Both the position numbers and the translations under genes were made by a program. Source: Saccharopolyspora shandongensis (lineage in GTDB: Bacteria > Actinomycetota > Actinomycetes > Mycobacteriales > Pseudonocardiaceae). From it: 64,000 nucleotides of DNA. Shown piece after piece: positions 50,309-58,875 of the stretch (its first letter is position 1; every line of letters starts with the position of its first letter). The stretch lies in the NCBI RefSeq assembly GCF_900106995.1, contig NZ_FNOK01000010.1, positions 1 through 64,000 of the forward strand, written 5' to 3'. The notes beneath the pieces were generated by a model. The model ran no database searches and had not been told where the DNA came from. It saw nothing but the letters and a program-made list of their open reading frames with translations.

Positions 50309-51181
50309 TCAGGCCTCCTCGCCGCGCGAGCGGGCGGTTGCCTTGCGCAACGCGCGCGTCACGAGGACGCCCGCGAGGTGCCGCTTGTAGTCCTCCGGCC
50401 CGCGTTGGTCGGAAACCGGATTGCAGTGCTGGGCGGCGATCCGCCCGGCCTCGGCGAACTGCTCTTCGTCAGCGGGCCTGCCGCGCAGGACGTCCTCGGC
50501 CTCCGCAGAGACGAATCCGGCGGCGCCGACCGCGGTCAGGCCGATCCCGGCCTCGCGAACCCGATCGCGATCGAGCTCCAGCACGGCACCGGCCGCGGCC
50601 ACCGGCCAGTCCCCGACGCGGCGCTCCACCTTCTGGTAGGCGCTGGCGTGCGATCGGATCGGAACGCGGATCTCCACCAGCAGTTCGCCTGGCTCGACCA
50701 CGGTCTCGTAGGGGCCGGTGAAGAACTGCCGGACCGCCACGTTCCGGCGTCCTCCGGCGCCTTCGACCACGAGTACGGCCCGCAGGGCGGCGAAGGCCGC
50801 CGACAGATCCTCCGAGGGATCGGCCTGGCACAGCGATCCGCCGACCGTGCCGCGGTTGCGCACGATCGGGTCAGCGATCAAGCGCTCCGCGTCGCGCAGG
50901 ATCGGGAGGTGCTCGCCGACGACGGGCGAGGCGAGCAGTTCGGCGTGCCGGACGATCGCACCGATGGACAGCTCATCTCCGTCCACGCTGATCCTGGCGA
51001 GTTCGGTGAGTCCGTTGATGTCCACCAGGGCCGGTGGCTCGGCCATCCGCAGCTTCATCATCGGCAGCAGGCTCTGCCCGCCCGCCACCACCCTCGCCTC
51101 GGGCCCGTACCGGGCGAGCAGGGCAAGCGCGTCGGCCACGCTCGCGGCCTTCTCGTATTGGAACGTCGCTGGTACCTGCAT
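50309..51181 (-). CDS. coxM: Carbon monoxide dehydrogenase medium subunit, FAD-binding
   Basis: A 290-residue CoxM-type flavoprotein. The FAD pyrophosphate-binding loop VAGGQSLLPMMKLRMA lies at 32-47 and the second motif GTVGGSLCQADPSED at 111-125; the CO_deh_flav C-terminal domain ends with EDYKRHLAGVLVTRAL. ATG 51181 follows GGGAGGGGC; longer in-frame starts would cover the promoter region. First gene of the six-gene cox operon; a terminator separates it from the glycosyltransferase gene upstream. Confidence 0.94.
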   Translation of the reverse strand: MQVPATFQYEKAASVADALALLARYGPEARVVAGGQSLLPMMKLRMAEPPALVDINGLTELARISVDGDELSIGAIVRHAELLASPVVGEHLPILRDAERLIADPIVRNRGTVGGSLCQADPSEDLSAAFAALRAVLVVEGAGGRRNVAVRQFFTGPYETVVEPGELLVEIRVPIRSHASAYQKVERRVGDWPVAAAGAVLELDRDRVREAGIGLTAVGAAGFVSAEAEDVLRGRPADEEQFAEAGRIAAQHCNPVSDQRGPEDYKRHLAGVLVTRALRKATARSRGEEA

Positions 51182-51331
51182 GCGCCCCTCCCGTCGACGG
51201 GGCCGCGCGAATGTGACGCTCTGCCGACGGCCCGCCCGCCACAAGGGGCGTTAGTACCTACCTCGACATCGATCTCGGCCATTCTCGCCTGGCTGCGGTA
51301 ACTCGTGGGGCAAATCGGACCGGTGTGGTCT

Positions 51332-51378
51332 CTCCCCCCGCCGTACCGTGACCGGATGTCTCGGTGCGGCGGGGGGAG
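51332..51378 (-). terminator. Hairpin between glycosyltransferase and cox operon
   Basis: CTCCCCCCGCCG (51332-51343) and CGGCGGGGGGAG (51367-51378) are perfectly complementary over 12 bases with a 23-base loop, located directly after the glycosyltransferase stop. It should block read-through into coxM. Confidence 0.65.
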
Positions 51379-51380
51379 GG

Positions 51381-52505
51381 TCAATCCGCGGCCGCTGCCA
51401 GGACGGCCGCGACTTCGGTCGGGGTGGGCATGGCGGCGATCTGCTCGGCCAAGGCGTTGGTGGTCTTGCGGATGAGCGGGTCCGTGAGGACCCTCAAGAC
51501 CGCGGCAGCAGTGGCTTGCGGGGTGGCTTCGCCGGGTTCCAGAGCGATGCCTGCGCCCGTGGCGGCGACGCGTTCGGCCTGAATGAACTGATCGGCGCCC
51601 TGCGGAATGACCACGAGCGGGATCCCCTTGGCCAAGGCGGCGAGAGTGGTGCCCGCGCCGCCGTGGGTGAGGATCGCGTCGACGCCCTGCAGCAGATCGG
51701 CCAGCGGGGTGAAGGGGACGAAGCTGATCCGGCTGTGATCGACGTTGAACTGCGCAGGTGAAGCGAGCAAACCGAGTGTCACCACGAGGTCGATGTCCGA
51801 AGTGGTCAGGTCGGTCAGCAGCGGACTGATGACCTCCGGGGCGTCGAAGTAAGTGCCGAAGCTGACCAGCACTCGCTTCCGCTCCGACGCGACGGGGGCC
51901 GGTGCCGGGGTGCCGGGTGCACGGTGGGGCTCGGGACGCAACGGTTGCCAGCCCGCCGGGCGCTGCCAGTCGTCGGCCTGCAGCGACGGCGGGCAGGTGT
52001 CGAGCAGACACATGTCTGCTGGCAATGACAGACCTCGCGCAGCGAACCGGGGTTGGGCGGTCGCCTCGAAGGCCGCGACGAATGGGGTCGGTAGCGCCGG
52101 ACCGAATGCGAGGCTGACCATCGGGACCGCGTGGGCCGCTGCGACAAGCGGACCGACGTAGTCGCAGACCTCGCGGACGACGAGGTCCGGCCGGAAGTTG
52201 TTCGCGGCGGCAAGCGCTTCGTCGGCGGTGAGGTCGATGCGGGCGCCGGCAAAGAACTCGCCGACGGCCTCAGGCGTCGGGTTGTGCGCCGCGTCCACCC
52301 CGGTGCGCGCGCTCACCTCGGCCATCAGCTCGGCTGCCGTCGGGCCGGCAGAGAGCAGGTGCAGCCCTTCGGGTTCCAGGACGGACTGCAGCGTGTCGGA
52401 GGTGAGTACCGCGACGTCGTCGCCCCGCTTCTGGAAGGCGCGGGCGAGGGGGAGCAGTGGCAGCAGGTGACCGTGCTGAGGGGTGGTGGAGAAGAGGACT
52501 CGCAT
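51381..52505 (-). CDS. Macrolide-type (MGT/GT1) glycosyltransferase
   Basis: A 374-residue GT-B enzyme starting MRVLFSTTPQHGHLLPLLPLA, the acceptor-domain start of UGT/MGT proteins. The donor-binding part has RKRVLVSFGTY, then PFTPLADLLQGVDAILTHGGAGTTLAALAKGIPLVVIPQGADQ in the family order (HGGxGTT motif). Such enzymes glycosylate small hydrophobic molecules including macrolide antibiotics, sometimes as self-resistance or detoxification. Single-gene unit with its own terminator; not obviously connected with CO oxidation. Confidence 0.9.
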   Translation of the reverse strand: MRVLFSTTPQHGHLLPLLPLARAFQKRGDDVAVLTSDTLQSVLEPEGLHLLSAGPTAAELMAEVSARTGVDAAHNPTPEAVGEFFAGARIDLTADEALAAANNFRPDLVVREVCDYVGPLVAAAHAVPMVSLAFGPALPTPFVAAFEATAQPRFAARGLSLPADMCLLDTCPPSLQADDWQRPAGWQPLRPEPHRAPGTPAPAPVASERKRVLVSFGTYFDAPEVISPLLTDLTTSDIDLVVTLGLLASPAQFNVDHSRISFVPFTPLADLLQGVDAILTHGGAGTTLAALAKGIPLVVIPQGADQFIQAERVAATGAGIALEPGEATPQATAAAVLRVLTDPLIRKTTNALAEQIAAMPTPTEVAAVLAAAAD

Positions 52506-52957
52506 GCGAAAAGGCTAGCCACGCTGCGCTGGACGAATGTCCAGAATGCGGGGCAGCACGAGGAATCATGCCCTTTTGGGCGCCCGCGAAGGTTTCCCGG
52601 CGTTGCTACTCGGACGGAACAGGGTTGGGTCGTTGATCAGCGGTTCGGTTCTGGTAGAGCATTTCGAGGGCGACGGGCGTCGAGCCTGATTTCTATGGTC
52701 GACGCCGTCGACGCAGCCCGATCCGCTGTGATCTGGGATTCCTATCCCTGCGTGGTGATCGCATACGTTTGCCGGTACACCAACGGGATTCCTGCTTCGG
52801 CAATCAACGGTCTCGTCAGCGAACTTACTGTTGACTGTGACGTTGCAGCGGAGCGCCACTCTGCGTACATCCTGTACGTGCACCGGGCAAGGCTGCACGC
52901 CGACCATCAGCGCGGAGCGGGAAATGATCCGCGTGGTGGAGCGAAGAAGGAGTCCCG
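52506..52957. other. Intergenic stretch without recognisable gene
   Basis: About 450 bases upstream of the glycosyltransferase. A plus frame from ATG 52695 is open but has poor codon bias and no recognisable motif. Promoters for the glycosyltransferase should lie near its right-hand start at 52505. Nothing else seen. Confidence 0.3.
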
Positions 52958-53239
52958 GTGCGGCCTGGAAAATGGCTCACCCCACTGGGAAGCTCGCTCA
53001 GAGCCTACAAAACCAGACTGGAGCAGCTCTTCGCCGCCGGCCTGCCGAGCAGGTCCGTGCGCGAGGTGCTGCCGTGCGTGGATTCCGGCACAGTGCCCCC
53101 GGGGCTCCTGGACCACCCGGAGACCGAGCGCGCCCGCATCAGTCGGCGGATCATCGACCTGCTCGCGGCGCGTGACCGGCTCGACGATGTGATCGCCAAC
53201 ACGCGGAACCCTCCTCCTAGCTGCGATCACACGCAATGA
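52958..53239 (+). pseudogene. MerR-family regulator, C-terminal fragment
   Basis: The 93-residue frame reads LRAYKTRLEQLFAAGLPSRSVREVLPC, TERARISRRIIDLLAARDRL and DDVIAN, which is the end of the MerR DNA-binding domain and its dimerisation coiled coil. The N-terminal winged helix (about 45 residues) is replaced by unrelated sequence, so it is truncated or starts within a degraded gene. Confidence 0.55.
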
Positions 53240-53256
53240 TGAGTCCAGCCGGGATG

Positions 53257-55053
53257 TCAGCCGAGCATGAAGTCGCTCACCGGGAGCGGGCGGGCGACTA
53301 CGCGGACGTCTCCGATCCAGCCGTGGAAGCCTTGCTCTACCGTCCGGTCATAGGCGTATCCGCCGAGTAGCCAACTAGTGCCTGGATTGGCGAGGCCGGC
53401 CGCGGAAGTCCTCGGGTTCCGGACGACCGGGCACCCGTCCACGTACATGGTGGTGTGCGTGCCGTCGTTGACCACGGCGACGTGCCACCATTTGTCCAGC
53501 TGCAGTTCGTGGCTCCAGTTCGTGCTGATGCTGTTCGTGTTGAGCGGGAATGTCGCCCACTGGAATCCGGCGCCGTCTGAGAGGGACAACGTGACCGCCG
53601 GTTCGCTCGGGTCATCACCGGTCTTGCCTGCGTCTGCGCCGGTGCCCAATCGCGAGAAGACGCCGCACCAGGCGTGGTTGCCGTCCTTGAAGTCCGGTGG
53701 CAGCTTGACGAACGCCTCGATGGTGTATCCGCTGGCGAAGTCCATCCTGTTCAACGGCGCCGAGTCGACGGTCTGCAAGTACGAACCGCGGGGAGGGTTC
53801 TTGGACCCGGTGAACTGCAGGCTGGCATGGCTTGGTTGCCGCCTGTCGAAGTCTGTGGAGTACGTCAGCGAGCCACCGCCGAGTGTCATGAGCTTCAGGT
53901 CGTTGCCCTGACCGGAGAGATCTCGCACGGACTCGACCTTGGTCCCGGCGGCAGCGTTGTCGAAACGCCAGTACGCGATCGTTCCCGGCAGCAGCATGTC
54001 CCGCGCTGGTCGCGGTGGGGGCACAGGGACCGGTGCGAAGCCGGCGAAGCGCTGCTCGAAGTCGATCGGAACGCTGAAGTAGTCCACGTCGCCGGTGCGC
54101 TCGATCTCCTGGCGCTCCAGCTCGTTCAGGTCAGGAGCCTTCGCCAGCAGCCACGGAGAGACTGTGTGCACGTCGATCACACCGCGCGCCAGGTCGAACC
54201 GGTACAACCGGATCATCGCGCTGCCGCCGTAGTAGCGGTCCTGATAGTTGGTGATGTGCAGGTGCACGTCATTGCCGGCCTTGTTGCGGAGCACCGTGCG
54301 GCCGGGAGGCCAGAAATGACCGTTGAGGGTGAGGAAGATCTGGTCGTTGTCGGCAACCAGGTCGCGCCAGACGCGCTGGCCGAACTCGGACAGTTGCGCC
54401 TGCCCGTCGGCTTCGGCGTACACCATCTCGTGGATCGTCAGGATCACCGGCAGGTCCGGGTGCTGGTTGATCACCGAGTTGGCCCACGCGATGCCACTCG
54501 CCGACGGACGCCAGTCCAGCGCCAGCAACAGCCATTGCCGACCACCGCCCCGGAAGATGTGATAGCTGTTGTATCCGTCCTTGCTCGAGCCGCGGTAGGC
54601 CGGGGAGAGCGCAGCTCGCTTCGGACCGAAGGTGCTGAGGAAAGGTGTCGGTCCGCGTTGGTCGTCCGTGGACGAGTCGATGTCATGGTTCCCTGCGAGC
54701 ACGCTGTATGGGAACCGGTGCCGGTCGAGATCTTCGAATGAGCGGCCGATCTGCGCGAGCTCGCCCGGCTGGCCGTGCTCGGTCAGGTCGCCGAGGTGTG
54801 CGAGGAACACGATGTTCTCGTCCGTCTTCAGCACGTACCGCAGGGAGGCGTCGAGAGGGGTGGAGTCGCCGCGATCGGCGTCGAACAGGTACTGGGTGTC
54901 CGGCATGACGGCCACGGTGAATCGCGGGTTCTCCGGATCGATCCGCCCGGCCTGGCTGGCGGTGCCTGATGCGCCGACCAAGCCTGAGCTGGCTAGCCCA
55001 GCGCCGAGCACACCGGTGCCGAGCAGGAAAGTACGCCGATTAGCGTTCATCAT
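53257..55053 (-). CDS. Tat-exported metallophosphoesterase with C-terminal LamG-like domain
   Basis: A 598-residue protein. The twin-arginine signal is NRRTFLLGTGVLGAGLASS. The calcineurin-like domain (about 45-330) shows AVMPDTQY (first metal Asp), LGDLTEHG, LAGNHDID (GNHD motif), a histidine in ILTIHEMVY and the last metal region TLNGHFW. A concanavalin-like LamG domain follows (about 355-595; IAYWRFDNAA, SGYTIEAFVKLP, WWHVAVVNDGTHTTMYVDGCPV). It is likely an extracellular phosphatase or phosphodiesterase that docks to a carbohydrate surface through the LamG part. Both ATG codons at 55053 and 55050 are possible starts. Confidence 0.9.
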   Translation of the reverse strand: MMNANRRTFLLGTGVLGAGLASSGLVGASGTASQAGRIDPENPRFTVAVMPDTQYLFDADRGDSTPLDASLRYVLKTDENIVFLAHLGDLTEHGQPGELAQIGRSFEDLDRHRFPYSVLAGNHDIDSSTDDQRGPTPFLSTFGPKRAALSPAYRGSSKDGYNSYHIFRGGGRQWLLLALDWRPSASGIAWANSVINQHPDLPVILTIHEMVYAEADGQAQLSEFGQRVWRDLVADNDQIFLTLNGHFWPPGRTVLRNKAGNDVHLHITNYQDRYYGGSAMIRLYRFDLARGVIDVHTVSPWLLAKAPDLNELERQEIERTGDVDYFSVPIDFEQRFAGFAPVPVPPPRPARDMLLPGTIAYWRFDNAAAGTKVESVRDLSGQGNDLKLMTLGGGSLTYSTDFDRRQPSHASLQFTGSKNPPRGSYLQTVDSAPLNRMDFASGYTIEAFVKLPPDFKDGNHAWCGVFSRLGTGADAGKTGDDPSEPAVTLSLSDGAGFQWATFPLNTNSISTNWSHELQLDKWWHVAVVNDGTHTTMYVDGCPVVRNPRTSAAGLANPGTSWLLGGYAYDRTVEQGFHGWIGDVRVVARPLPVSDFMLG

Positions 55054-55476
55054 GGCGCGAACGCTAGATGGCTAATGTGGACGGTGTCGGAAACGGATGA
55101 TGAACATTCGCCGCAGGTCAGGCCACTGGTTTTGCGAAGCCGAACAACGACGGCGCGAGAGGCGGCGAGCCACTGTGGACGCACGGATACCCTTCTGGTG
55201 GCCTGTACCGCCGCAAAAGCGCTCAACGCTCCTGGCACGCCCAGCAACCCACGGCTGTTGAAACGCCGGTATCCGACCCTGGACTGGGGAAGGCTCCAGC
55301 ACAGCGCTACGCATCGCCACAGACTCCGAGCCGGCAACACTGAGCGAGGGTGTCGCTGAGAGCTCAGGTACCGGAGGCGTTTGAGGGGGCTCGGTTTGTG
55401 TGCGTTCGTGCCGGCTGCAGGATTCCCGCTTCAGGGGAATGGGCGTCTGCCGACGGTGCCACGTTCGTCGGACGTC
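55054..55476. other. Intergenic stretch without recognisable gene
   Basis: About 420 bases between the phosphoesterase start and the EamA gene end. Short open frames exist on both strands but show no motif and poor codon bias. It includes the phosphoesterase promoter. Confidence 0.3.
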
Positions 55477-56415
55477 TCATGCGCCGGTGGCCTGCGAACG
55501 TGCGCCAGTCCTGCGGATGATGCCGTTCGCGGCGGCGACGCTGACGAGGACCAGTACCGCGCCGAGCAGCTGGAGCGGGGTGGGGTGCTCGCCGAGGATC
55601 GCGGCGGACAACGCCAGGGCGAGGACGGGCTGGAGCAGGAGCATGGCCGCGGTCGTCGTGGGTGGGAGCCGGACACTGCCGTGGTGGATGAAGAGCCATG
55701 CGACGACCTGTCCGATCACGGCCAGCGCGACCAGGAGGACCCAGGAGTGCGCCGAGATGCCCGACAGGCGGATACCTCCGGACAGCGTTGCGATCGCTGC
55801 AGCGGTGAGTGCGGCGGCCGTGGTTGCCCAAGTGAGCGGCTGGATCGTGAGGCCGGGAACCCGCTGGGACGCTCGGCGGGTGATGAAGAGATAGGCCGCG
55901 TACCCGATCCCCGCGATCACGCCGAGCACGGTCCCGGTGATCGCGCCGTGCGCACCTGCGTCCCAGAGCCCGCCGACGAGGCTGATGCCGATGAGCATCA
56001 GCGGTAGCGCCATCACGAACCGCGCCGTGACCTTCTCCCGGTCGACGAGGAATGCCAGGGCGGGCAACACGACGACTTGCACGTTGACCAGAACGGTGCT
56101 GATCCCGGCGCCGACGTGGTAGATCGAAGCCGTCCAGGCCGCGTAGTCCGAACCCAGTGCGACCCCGGCTGCCACTGCCCAGCCGATCCCTGCGCTGGAC
56201 AGCGGACCGCGGCGCGCACGCTCGTGCAGAGCTAGAGGGACGAGGACGAGCACGGCGATCGCGCAGCGCAGCACGGCCGTGGTCCCGGCATCGACATTCG
56301 CGAGCTTGACCAGGATCGCCGAGATCGACAGGCACAGCGCACCGGCCAGCACCGCCGCGGACGCGGATGTGCGATTCGGCGCATCGCGCGAGTCGGGGAA
56401 GCGATCCGGGGTCAT
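55477..56415 (-). CDS. EamA/DMT-family transporter
   Basis: A 312-residue inner-membrane protein with ten predicted helices in two EamA repeats (repeat 1: AGALCLSISAILVKLA to VVVLPALAFL; repeat 2: VLGVIAGIGYAAYLF to LQPVLALALSAAILGEHPTPLQLLGAVLVL). The GE(x)2TP-type ending of each repeat is typical of RhaT/EamA exporters. Divergent from a LysR gene 72 bases away with an inverted repeat between, so it is probably the LysR target; such pairs often export an amino acid or metabolite. Confidence 0.92.
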   Translation of the reverse strand: MTPDRFPDSRDAPNRTSASAAVLAGALCLSISAILVKLANVDAGTTAVLRCAIAVLVLVPLALHERARRGPLSSAGIGWAVAAGVALGSDYAAWTASIYHVGAGISTVLVNVQVVVLPALAFLVDREKVTARFVMALPLMLIGISLVGGLWDAGAHGAITGTVLGVIAGIGYAAYLFITRRASQRVPGLTIQPLTWATTAAALTAAAIATLSGGIRLSGISAHSWVLLVALAVIGQVVAWLFIHHGSVRLPPTTTAAMLLLQPVLALALSAAILGEHPTPLQLLGAVLVLVSVAAANGIIRRTGARSQATGA

Positions 56416-56446
56416 GCGCCGACGATAGGCACGGCAGACTGTTAAG

Positions 56447-56474
56447 CACTACTTCTCGTTTCTACCTAGTAGTG
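56447..56474. promoter_or_regulatory. LysR-type operator between eamA and lysR genes
   Basis: Seven-base arms CACTACT (56447-56453) and AGTAGTG (56468-56474) lie 32 bases upstream of the transporter start and 14 bases before the LysR start. An interrupted dyad close to the regulator's own start fits LysR autoregulation. Confidence 0.6.
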
Positions 56475-56487
56475 ATAAGCAAGGCGT

Positions 56488-57366
56488 ATGAGTCTGGAGT
56501 GGGGACGGCTTCGCATCCTCGACGCGGTGGCGAGGTCGGGGTCCGTGACCCGGGCGGCGGCGATGCTGCACATGACCGGCCCGGCCGTCTCGCAGCAGTT
56601 GCGCCGGATCGAGGCCGAGGCCGGGGCGAAAGTGGTCGTGGCGGATGGACGCGGGGTGCGTCTCACTCCGCGCGGGAGAGTCCTCGCCGACTACGCGAAT
56701 CGGGTCGCGGAGTTGATGCAGCAGGCCGAGAACGACCTCCACCGAGATGAGCCGCTCGCCGGTCACCTCCGCATCGCCGCGATCGCCTCGACCATCCGAA
56801 CCCTGCTCGCGGCGAAGCTGCCCGCCTTCCAACGGGCGCATCCGCGTGTGCGGGTCAGCATCGAGGACGGGGAGACGATCGATCACCTCGCGATGCTCTC
56901 CGACGGACGACTCGAACTCGTGCTCGCCGAATCCTGGAACACCGCACCGCTGGAAATTCCCCGGGGCATCCGCGCACGGCAGATCGAAAGCGAAACCGTC
57001 TGCCTGGCACTTCCGGTCGGTCACCCGCTGGCCGACAGGGGGCAGATCGACGTCCGGGATCTGGCCGGCGAGCAGTGGGCCACCTGCGCGCACGGTTCAG
57101 ACTCGCACACCGCTCTGGTTCAGATGGCCCGGGATCACGACGTCGAACCCGACGTGACTCACCACGTAGCCGACCACAGCACGCAACTCGCGCTCGTACG
57201 GGCAGGATTGGCCATCGCCTGCCTCCCCGCATCGGCCGAGATCCGGGAGGTGCCCGGGGTGATCTGCCGTCCACTGGCGGCCGAGATGCGCCGCGACGTC
57301 CTCCTCCTGGCCAGCAACAGGACCGCCCCACTCGCAGTGGAGGCCCTCGTTGAGCATCTCCGCTGA
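56488..57366 (+). CDS. LysR-family transcriptional regulator
   Basis: A 292-residue LysR protein. The N-terminal HTH reads LRILDAVARSGSVTRAAAMLHMTGPAVSQQLRRIEAE, followed by the linker helix and a substrate-binding domain (LAGHLRIAAIASTIRTLL; VCLALPVGHPLADRG; LVRAGLAIACLPASA). It is divergent from the EamA transporter and presumably activates it in response to the exported compound, autoregulating through the dyad at 56447-56474. Confidence 0.92.
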   Translation: MSLEWGRLRILDAVARSGSVTRAAAMLHMTGPAVSQQLRRIEAEAGAKVVVADGRGVRLTPRGRVLADYANRVAELMQQAENDLHRDEPLAGHLRIAAIASTIRTLLAAKLPAFQRAHPRVRVSIEDGETIDHLAMLSDGRLELVLAESWNTAPLEIPRGIRARQIESETVCLALPVGHPLADRGQIDVRDLAGEQWATCAHGSDSHTALVQMARDHDVEPDVTHHVADHSTQLALVRAGLAIACLPASAEIREVPGVICRPLAAEMRRDVLLLASNRTAPLAVEALVEHLR

Positions 57367-57982
57367 ACATTGCCCAGGAGCGTGGCCGCATGACCGGGGT
57401 GTGCACGTGTACTGCGGGGTAAGCACCGCGCGGCTGGTTGTTCTGGCCGTCGTCTGCGGTGGGGCAAGTGGCTCGGAGCCTGGTCGAGTCGCCGTCCGAC
57501 GGCTTGGCTCGGACGGCGTTGTACTGCGCTGAACGGCAGTGAGCTGCAACGTTTTGCCCTGTTTTTATTGAGTTTCCGAAGCTTAGGAGCAAAACCACGA
57601 CGTGAAGGCAGAAGCGGGGAATGGCCAGGCGGGATGCGGGTTTCACCGGTGGCCAGATCAGCGGTCTGCCGTGCAGGCGTGCGGCTTCGGCCCGGCGTCC
57701 ACTGTGGAGTGATAGCCCGTGCGATGCCGTAGGTGTCGGATCACGGCGCGCTGCAAGCGGAATTGCTCGCGGACGTGGCGAAGCGGCTGCGAGAAGCGTC
57801 GAAACCGATCCCAGGCGCGCTCGAAGCGGTCACGACGGCGGCTGCGAGCCCGGATCCTCAGCGGTCTGCCCGCTTATCGGACGGGGCCGAATGCCGTCGG
57901 CTGGTTGAAATGCTGCTTGACCGGCCATCCGGCCTTGTCCAACCTGCTGCCGGTGTGCTGGTCGGCGGGTGCTGTGCCCGGC
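57367..57982. other. Intergenic stretch, no supported gene
   Basis: About 600 bases. A plus frame from GTG 57733 has a coding-like beginning (HGALQAELLADVAKRLREA) but loses this quickly and runs antisense into the MarR gene. It may be a remnant. No RNA gene or repeat was recognised. Confidence 0.25.
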
Positions 57983-58492
57983 TCAGTCCAGTTTTTCGAA
58001 TGCTGCGACGGCTTCCCAGCGGGCGCCGAGTGCGTTGAGCAGTGTTGCGATGTTGGCGTCGCGGGCGATGTCGCTGCCGGTGAGCAGTGCCTCGTCCAGT
58101 TGCCGGGCTCGGTGGTGCACCTGGGTGAGCACCGCCTCGCCTTCCTCGGTGAGGGACAGCAGTTTGCGCCGGGCGTCGCGCGGGGATTCGATGCGCTGGA
58201 TGAGGCCTCGTCGCTCGAGCCTGCGACACAAGTCGGCCATCGTCGAGGTGTCCAGCGCGGCGGCACCGGCCAGTGAGCTCTGGTCGTTGCCCGGATAGGC
58301 GCGGATGGCGGAGAGCACCGCGAACTGCGGACCGGTCAGCACCGAGTCGACGTGCCGGTTCCAAGCAGCGAGGTAGGCCTGGTACAGCCGGCGGGCGCCG
58401 TAGCCGGGGGCGGCGAGCAGGTCGGCGGGTGGTGCCGGAGCGACGGCAGACGTATCTGCAACACGTCGGTCCGTGCGCGCTGGCTCCCCCAT
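57983..58492 (-). CDS. MarR-family regulator, probable nic-cluster repressor
   Basis: A 169-residue MarR protein: helices with LTGPQFAVLSAIRAYPG, the winged HTH SSLAGAAALDTSTMADLCRRLERRGLIQR and the wing ESPRDARRKLLSLTEEG. The C-terminal helices complete the dimer. It is divergent from the nicotinate genes starting at 58876. In Pseudomonas putida a MarR-type regulator, NicR, represses the nicXFED genes and responds to 6-hydroxynicotinate. The position here suggests the same role (inference). Confidence 0.88.
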   Translation of the reverse strand: MGEPARTDRRVADTSAVAPAPPADLLAAPGYGARRLYQAYLAAWNRHVDSVLTGPQFAVLSAIRAYPGNDQSSLAGAAALDTSTMADLCRRLERRGLIQRIESPRDARRKLLSLTEEGEAVLTQVHHRARQLDEALLTGSDIARDANIATLLNALGARWEAVAAFEKLD

Positions 58493-58543
58493 TGTGTTCC
58501 TCCCATGCAGCTCGGCACCCGGGTTAGGTGCCCATTAATAATA

Positions 58544-58569
58544 CGTACCCGGATGGTTGTACTGGTACG
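58544..58569. promoter_or_regulatory. Inverted repeat in the marR promoter
   Basis: CGTACC (58544-58549) and GGTACG (58564-58569) flank 14 bases about 50 bases upstream of the MarR start, beside the AT-rich stretch ATTAATAATA that may be the -10 region. It may be an autoregulatory site. Confidence 0.35.
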
Positions 58570-58834
58570 GGACTGGCTTGGCCGGGGTGGGTCCAGGTCG
58601 CTCCGGTGCGATCCGGGCCAGGTCGCGCTCGTCCGGGTGCGGGCTCGCCTGGACGGCGCAACTCGGGGCTGTATAAGGGAATCATCCTGCCCGCCATGTC
58701 ATCTGGTTGGCCGGGCCTCCGCGGGTAGCAGGGGTTGTTCTCGCGCGTGACGTGTGCGAGCACCGTTGCCGGCATGTGGATCTTGCTCGCAGGTTCGGTG
58801 CACACAGGTTCCCCGAAAACAACTCTTGCGTGCT

Positions 58835-58857
58835 CGGATAATCCGTGCTCGGATTAC
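58835..58857 (+). promoter_or_regulatory. Putative nic operator upstream of nicX
   Basis: A 23-base motif with two CGGAT cores 15 bases apart (58835 and 58850), 18 bases before the nicX start and just ahead of its ribosome binding site. It shares 19 of 23 positions with the site at 60925-60947 upstream of the monooxygenase gene. The core CGGATAATCCG is itself an inverted repeat. Confidence 0.65.
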
Positions 58858-58875
58858 ATCAGGAGGTGGTCAACG

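Noticed and set aside
55075..55359. Plus- and minus-strand frames of 94-96 codons upstream of the phosphoesterase
   Set aside because: Neither has a ribosome binding site, a domain or biased codon use. This is treated as promoter and spacer DNA.
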